From Gonapodya prolifera JEL478 (lineage: Eukaryota > Monoblepharomycota > Monoblepharidomycetes > Monoblepharidales > Gonapodyaceae), in contig KQ965731.1 in NCBI GenBank assembly GCA_001574975.1, positions 720,478 through 784,477 on the forward strand: a DNA stretch of 64,000 bases, read 5' to 3'. Numbering within the stretch: position 1 is the stretch's first letter; each line of letters begins with the position of its first letter. Shown here in pieces: positions 58,065 through 64,000 of the stretch. Under the pieces are notes generated by a model, which saw nothing but the letters and a program-made list of their open reading frames with translations, was not told the origin of the DNA and did no database searches. The position numbers and the translations under genes are program-made.

Positions 58065-58353
58065 CTGAGACAGCGAGTGGGAAGGGCGCGAGAAGAGTGC
58101 GAGCGGGATTCGGGTGTCAAGAGCGTGGTCACAGCAAAGTGGTGCTTGCGAGGCCCGAGGTCACGAGTGCTGCTGCGGTCGGCGGCTGAACTGGTTGGTG
58201 GTTCTGCCGATGGATTTGGCAACGCGGGCAGCGCAGTGTGGGCGTAAAGAAGTGGCTGCTATTTGTGCGAGTTTTGTGCGAATGCGAATGAAACGAGTGC
58301 AGACTTGCGTGGTGGTGAGCTGAGGGCAGGCGTGTCCGCAGCCACACTCGGCC
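58065..58353. promoter_or_regulatory. Divergent promoter region, ATG8 / VPS9-domain gene
   Basis: 289 bp separate the two start codons, so ATG8 and a Rab5-activator-type gene share one intergenic control region. No specific factor site is claimed. Confidence 0.55.
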
Positions 58354-59342
58354 ATGGAGGGCACGCTCAAGCGACCACACATACACAATATGGCATCGCC
58401 CACGCAGGCGGACGCGGACACGCTCAACGACGAGGAGATCGCCCGTGTGCTGCAGGATGCAGAGGACGTCGAGGCATTGGCATCAAGACGCAGGCAGGAG
58501 GAGGAGGACAGGTATGTTCGTGCTCGGACAGTGGGAAGGCGGTGGGAAGGCGAGGCGAGGGCGGGTCGGGGCAGACCAAGTCGGCGAGAGGGAATGGAAA
58601 CACGAAACGCCCCGTGCGAAGGGCGACGAGACGAGAATGGGAAGTGTGCGGTCGAGGTCTGGAGTGCGAAGAAGCACGCAAGACCGCGCACCGAGGCCTA
58701 AAGCCCCGCTAGACGCTGAACGAGGACCTTTTTCTTTCGCGGAGTCGATCCGAGGCCTAGGCGCGGTATACGCCGACCGAGGCGATTGTACCTCAGATTG
58801 GACTTGCAGTAGGAAGCACCACAATGTCGAAACGGACTTGGAACGTGAGGGCAGACGGGGTGACTACTGGGAGCAGCCCCGCACATGGCGTCGACGACGT
58901 GGAAGTAGACTGTGAACGTGAAGGCTAACGGGCGACGACTGGGGAGCAGCAGCGCACGTGGCGTCGATGACATGACTGTCTTGCGTTCCATCTGTTCGCG
59001 TCTCGCTCACGTACCCCACTCCTACTCTGCTCGATCTCCGCCTTAATCTCCGGACACGCGCCACACAGTCGCTTAGCACGCACGCTCCTGCAGCAGGAAC
59101 ACAACGCAATCGTGCAGGCGACATACCCCGCTCAAGGTCCACATCCCACTGGTCCTCTTCCTCCTGGTGCTGGTCCTCCGCCTGGCCCTCCACTACACCC
59201 ATATCCGCAACCGCCAAGCGCCTACCCAGCCTTCGCCGCACCCGTCGCGCCTCCCGCTCCAAACTCCAACTCCTACCCCATCCCGCCTCCACACCTCAAC
59301 CATCCTCCACCTCCACCGGCGCACTACCTCCCACCCCAACCC

Positions 59343-59377
<35 letters not shown>

Positions 59378-62300
59378 ACAACAGCAACAACAACCCCAAG
59401 ACGCCTCATCCCCATTCTGGCATCCGGCGTCCCTCTTCTCTGTCATTGCGGGCCCCGCAGCCGCGTCGCGGGTATCCTCTCTCCTTTCCTCCTCCCCATC
59501 CCCATCCACCTCCTCCACCGCACCTGCTCCTTCCTCTTCCACCACAACCCCTCCATCCCGCCCCCCGCTCCCCCCCCGAGACCGCTCCACATCCCCATCC
59601 CGCTCTACCGGCCCGGCAACGTCCCACGCGCGCGCCCACGTCCCGACCCCGCCCGTCCTCTCGACCGCCACGGCCGCCGCAACGCCCTCGCTCGGCGGGC
59701 AGGGAGGCCACGGGTACACCTCGGCGGCGGCGCACCTGTCGCACACGCACGCGGCGTCCATCGCGTCCATCTCCGCCCCGCAGTCGCCCGTGGCTGTCGG
59801 GCCCGAAGTCGGCGCGGACGGGGTGGCGTTGGCGGATGCGGCGTGGGCGGTGTTGGCGGGTCGCGGGGCTGCTGGTGGTAGTGGTGGTGCCGGCGGCGGC
59901 GGTGGGGGAACGGCGAGGGACGGGACGCGCGAGGGTGAAGCAGATGAAGATGGGGACGGAGCAGAGCAGGTCCAGTACAGGGACAAGGACGCGACGCGGC
60001 TCAATTTCGTGTGGTTTGTCGAACGGCTCAAGAGGGAGGACGCGATGGCGCTCAGGCATTATTTGCGAAAGTGAGTGTTTTTGGGTTGAGTGGGTGTGTG
60101 GTTGTGAGGGGGGGTTGGAGGGTTTTTGGTGGGTGGAGTGTGAGGAAGCCGGGATGGGAGAACAGAACGGAGGAGAGTGGTGGATTGGTAACCAACGCGA
60201 GAACGATGGCCGGGGAATGGTTCCACCGCTGAGTTTCGTTGTCGAGCGGCGATGAGACAGGACAGGTCGGGTCGGGAACGAGCGGGGGTTTTCTTTGCAA
60301 GACGTCAACTCGAGGCGGCAAGACGGGTTGCGCTCCAGCGAGCATTTCTTCGGAGGAGCGTTGAAGGGATAGGACTGGTTATGTGCGAGGGAGAGTTTCG
60401 CCATGGCTCGAGAAGACAGGTCGTGTCATTTCGTGGTGTGGAGACCACCGCTTCCTCTTTCCTCGTCTTTCGAGCGGCCTGGATTGTGCGTCCTCGGAGA
60501 ACTCGCTGCACGGGCGGGCGGAGTGAGATGGGGCTAGCGTGGATGAGTTGGCGTCACGTTCCAACAACCCTCTCACCGCGACCCCCTCGACGCTCCCCTA
60601 CCCCCTAATTACTCCACCACAAAAGCTTCCTCACACATTTTCTCGCACACGCGGGTACCTCGCCGGCGAGACAGGCTGCGACCGTGCATCAATTTTTGCA
60701 GGTGAGTAGGGGTGGGGGTGGAGTGGGTGCGCGTATTGTGTGACGTGTGAATGATGAAGGGAAGAAGAAGTCAGAGTGTCAAAACCTGGAAAAGTTGACA
60801 TGGCGAGGGAGCAGGTTGGGTGGAAGGCAGGCGGAGCTGGAACGAGCCTCAAGGTGACGAGAACTCGGGTGAGCAAGGAGCGAGGAGCGAGGAATGTCTC
60901 AAAGATTCGGCACAGAGTGCAGGCACCCATGTTGGTTGCACCCGTGAAGACCTTTCCACTTCGCTCCCACCTGCACGTTCCTCACCATGGCTCCTGGTCT
61001 CATCCTTTCCAACAACCCCCCTCCATGCCACCTCCAGTTCATGTCAGTCCGCGTCCGCGACAGTCCCGCGTTCCGCGGAGCCTCCGAAGCAGAGCTCGAC
61101 GCCGCAGGCGAGGGCGTAGAGAAGCTTGTGATGAGCAAGTTGGCGCACCTGTGAGTGTGTGTGTGTGAGTGGTGTCAGCTGGGCGGGGAGAGAGGAAGTG
61201 TGGCCTCCAGTGTCGGGGTCCGAGGTGAAGTGGTGGAAAACTCGTAAGGCTCGGTGCCCGCTGCGAATCTTTGCGATAATGCGCACAGGTGCGGCGGTTG
61301 AAAGTGGCTCGAGTGAGGTTGGAGTGTCGCCACGACGTTGAGAGGGAATCCCGTTCTGCAACTGAAATCATCCTCTTCCCCCTTTCCGCCCGTCCACTCC
61401 ATGCATATATTCAGCACCTTTGCACCCCCCGAAGACACCGAGCGCGACACTCTTCTCGACCACAAGATCCGTCTGCACTCTTGGATCGAAGAGCGGCACC
61501 TGGACCTCGAAACCGACCCAAAGCGGAAGGCGCTGTGGGGATTGGCGGGGAAAGGTGAGTATCGTGCGTCGCTTGCGGTAGGTGGTGTGAGACTGACCGG
61601 TTTGCTTCCTCGCGCGGGTCTCTAGAGCTCCACCGGATGAACCAGTACAAGGCCCCCAAGGACAAGATGATCTGCGTGACGAATTGCATACGGATAATAG
61701 TAGGTTTGTTGCGAATTCTGGGGGAGTCGGGCGCGCGTCCTTTTCGACTGCGAAATCGATCGTTTACATCAATCCCTCCCTTCCGCCAGGCCTCCTCGCG
61801 CCCACACCTCCCGCTCCACCTCCACCCCCAACCTCCAGCGACGATGACGACGCCGCTTCCCAATCTGCCGCAGAAACCACCACGTCAACGCCTCCCCTAC
61901 AAACAGCGAATGCGGACGACATTGTGCCTTCGCTCGTGTACGTTATTGTGAAGCACCGTCCGGACAAGCTCCACTCGAACTTGCAGTATATCGCACGATT
62001 TCGAAACCCCGAGCACGTGCATGGGGGCTACGGTGGGTGGGCCGTTATAACTATGGTGCGTACGGAGGGTTCAGATATTGGGTTTATGTTGGTGTTTGAC
62101 AGTTTTGTGTCTTTTGTTTGGGGCAACACCAGATGGGCGCAGCGGCTTTTATCGAGTCTATGAACGTGAAATCATTGACGATCGACCCAGAGGATTACGC
62201 GAGGTGAGTTGGTGTGGTGGAAAAGGTTGGCTGATAACAACAATCCCCAACATCTTTTCGAATGGGTCCTTCTCCATGCATTCCTCACGCGCACCCTCCC

Positions 62301-62799
62301 TCCATACTCTCTTTCCACCAGGCTTATGGAAATTTCCGCTGCGCGTATTCGTGAGGAGGGCGCGACAGCGCCTCCCCAGCCTTGGTCACCTATCGACATG
62401 CCAGCTCCTCGATCATTAACCACCACGGTTGGGCCGCAGGGTTTGAAACCGGCTCCCTCCCCATCGTTCGCACCCGATTTGTCCCAGCTGACCTCGTGGG
62501 TCGGCACTGGGTTCGAGCGAGTTGGGCAAGGTCTAGACTCATTGGTGCGGACATTGGACATTGCGGGGGGTAAACCCCCAGGCCAAGCTGTGCAGCCGGC
62601 GCTGCCTCAGCCGCCTCTTCCGCCCCGTCCCCCTCCGGACCAACCCGCACGAACCTCCCTGAGCGAGCCACCTCGAGATCCCGCCCAAGGCAGGGTGGAG
62701 GACGTTGCGGAGGACGAGGAATTTGAGCTACAGGTGGCGATTGCATTGTCGTTGAGCGAAAAGGATGCGGCGGCTGCAGGGGTTGTGGGGACTACTTGA
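58354..62799 (+). CDS. VPS9-domain protein, putative Rab5/Vps21 exchange factor
   Basis: The start at 58354 gives MEGTLKRPHIHNMASPTQAD and a charged helix (NDEEIARVLQDAEDVEALAS). A 580-nt intron leads to QEHNAIVQATYP and a long Pro/Ser/Gln-rich region with about 17 Gln. The helical bundle and VPS9 domain are split over exons: NFVWFVERLKREDAMALRHY, SFLTHFLAHAG, GEGVEKLVMSKLAHL, FAPPEDTERDTLLDHKIRLH, LHRMNQYKAPKDKMICVTNC, DDIVPSLVYVIVKHRPDKLH and GAAAFIESMNVKSLTIDPED. The DDIVPSLVYVIVK segment is the VPS9 core with the catalytic Asp. Near the C-terminus EDEEFELQVAIALSLSEKD fits a ubiquitin-interacting motif. The end is at 62799. Such proteins activate Rab5/Vps21 on endosomes, here probably guided by ubiquitinated cargo (inference). 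Two introns exceed 500 nt. Confidence 0.87.
58840..58972. repeat. Tandem duplication of about 61 bp in a VPS9-gene intron
   Basis: Copies at 58840-58901 and 58912-58972 (72 bp apart) share gaacgtga.ggc, cgac and gggagcagc, gcgcac(a/g)tggcgtcgacgacgtg-type sequence with about 80 percent identity by eye. Confidence 0.8.
59338..59396 (+). repeat. Polyglutamine-coding CAR microsatellite
   Basis: A run of caa/cag codons encodes about 17 consecutive Gln in the disordered part of the VPS9-domain protein. The mixed codons would slow slippage. Confidence 0.9.
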
Positions 62800-64000
62800 G
62801 GACATCCGTGTTGCGTGTAAAGTGGGTGCGGAGGAGTGACTTTGTACCTCAAAACAGAATGCGGATTTGCTCTTAGTAGTCTGCAGAAGCGTAATATTTG
62901 AAATTGCTGGTCCTGGAAATATACATTTTGACTCGTTCACGTTTCAGGTTGTATGAAGCGATTGGTATGTACCAAGTGTGAATTGCGATACATTGCAAGC
63001 AAGGGAGACAGGTGATGGCGCAGGCATCTAAGGAGGTGTCAGAGGTGTCGAATGGACTTCAGGGAGAAATCGCGACAAAGAAGAGTGTTAAAATTGGTTG
63101 TGAAAAGCATATGTTGCTCATAATACTGAGCATTTCCCCCAGTCCAATTGGATGATTCACTTTAGCCGCAAAACTTCCCCGAATGCTTGCGGTCCACAAA
63201 CACCGTAGTCACGAAATTTGATGGCAATCGTGATTTAAGTACTCGTATATTTGTACTTAGCTCGCTCTCTTTTGAAACAAAGTTGTAGTGGCTCCAATCT
63301 TTGAAATCGCGCCAAATGTACCAAGTCATTTTCACGTCGACGGTTGTGGTCCCGTTTACACCAGCGCAATGATTACAGTCATGCGCACAAACTTGCGTCA
63401 GCTTTTGGCGATGCGATTAAGGCTCTCGTTCGTGAGATTTCCCGACCTCGTCCGCACAAATAAGTGCCACTAATTTGTATGGAAGGGTGAGCTGCTCACA
63501 ACATTACTGACGACTCCGAATCTGTTTGCAAGCGTCCCGTGGAGCTCCGAGCAAAGCAAGGGGTGTAGCAGATGTGCAAACAATATGGCAGAATACAGGC
63601 TCTCACATGATCAAAACAAATTTAGAACAATGACCACAAAATATGACTGAACAATGGTTTTCTGCCAAAGCACTTTTGTTTTCTCTTCAAATATACTTTG
63701 CTGTTAGTTCTTTCCCTTGTACTTGACTATCACCCATTTTCCAAATGGGTGCCAGTAAAGCCATGAATGAGCGAGTTGAAAACTCACTCATTAACTCACT
63801 CAACTCGCTCGGAGCGAGTTGAGGGAGTATTATTTTTTACACCAGCGAGTTGCGAGTTTTTTTTTGGAACACAATGAGTAAACTCGAAAACTCGTTCGCT
63901 CGGGTAAATACCTGTGGCCACCGTGGACTCCGAACGGCAAACCACAAACTGCGGGCACCTTTTGTGGCCATCTCAAATAGCAATATATAAACATTTGTAA
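62800..64000. other. Right-edge non-coding stretch
   Basis: About 1.2 kb after the VPS9-domain gene, AT-rich with T and A runs. The only frame of note (63288-63473) shows no motif. It contains the palindrome at 63799-63823 amid repeated gagcgagtt/aactcgctc words. Confidence 0.5.
63799..63823. repeat. Perfect 12-bp inverted repeat with one-base centre
   Basis: ctcaactcgctc, a single g, then gagcgagttgag. Flanking sequence repeats the same words in both orientations (aactcactca and gcgagttg, gagtaaactcgaaaactcg) between about 63770 and 63905. Confidence 0.9.

Noticed and set aside
1-64000. Transposons, CRISPR arrays, rRNA genes and telomere repeats
   Set aside because: Looked for on both strands; no reverse transcriptase, transposase, regularly spaced array, rRNA core or TTAGGG run was seen.

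Overview
The window looks like nuclear DNA of a filamentous fungus, most probably a basidiomycete (Agaricomycotina-like). The evidence is high gene density (about 27 well-supported genes in 64 kb), genes cut into many small exons by introns of about 50-75 nt with GTGAGT/GTAAGT donors, and a wood/litter-type gene set: CBM1-pectin lyase, intradiol ring-cleavage dioxygenase, GST, Baeyer-Villiger-type monooxygenase, hybrid histidine kinase, F-box protein and fasciclin protein. Exon joins were worked out by hand from splice signals, reading phase and family similarity. Gene ends are usually firm; some first exons are not. One undetermined base (4665) in a G run shows draft assembly.

Left part (1-22.9 kb): a 2-oxoglutarate/Fe(II) oxygenase and a secreted CBM1-pectin lyase (both -), an AAAP amino-acid transporter and a long F-box protein (+), a RING protein, an unknown polytopic membrane protein and a LysM + CBM5/12-like membrane protein (all -), a short-chain dehydrogenase and S-formylglutathione hydrolase (+), the Rab GTPase YPT1 (-), an intradiol dioxygenase (+) and a doubtful small membrane protein (-).

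Middle part (23-42.6 kb): an ADA2/ADGF-like protein with an altered catalytic residue, then a run of minus-strand housekeeping genes: SUS1 (SAGA/TREX-2), SmD2 (spliceosome), ribosomal protein eL27, and a glutathione transferase. On the plus strand follow a cytosolic hybrid histidine kinase, a Baeyer-Villiger-type flavin monooxygenase, a two-FAS1 membrane protein that splices to a cytoplasmic SH3 domain, and the proteasome subunit RPN8. A decayed copy of one monooxygenase exon/intron junction sits just upstream of RPN8.

Right part (42.7-64 kb, visibly more GC-rich): a large vWA-domain protein of unknown function (-), mitochondrial prolyl-tRNA synthetase, an ARL6-like small GTPase with a degenerate guanine-specificity motif, the respiratory supercomplex factor RCF2, adrenodoxin reductase ARH1 (all +), ATG8 (-) and, divergently, a VPS9-domain Rab5 exchange factor (+). 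Three mitochondrial genes lie in one same-strand stretch (46.3-54.5 kb). Vesicle/autophagy genes (YPT1, ATG8, VPS9 protein) recur.

No mobile element, tRNA, rRNA or CRISPR array was found. The most unusual items are the FAS1-FAS1-TM-SH3 protein, the ARL6-like GTPase, the LysM/CBM membrane protein, the possible pseudo-deaminase, the vWA protein, and long introns that carry local tandem duplications.
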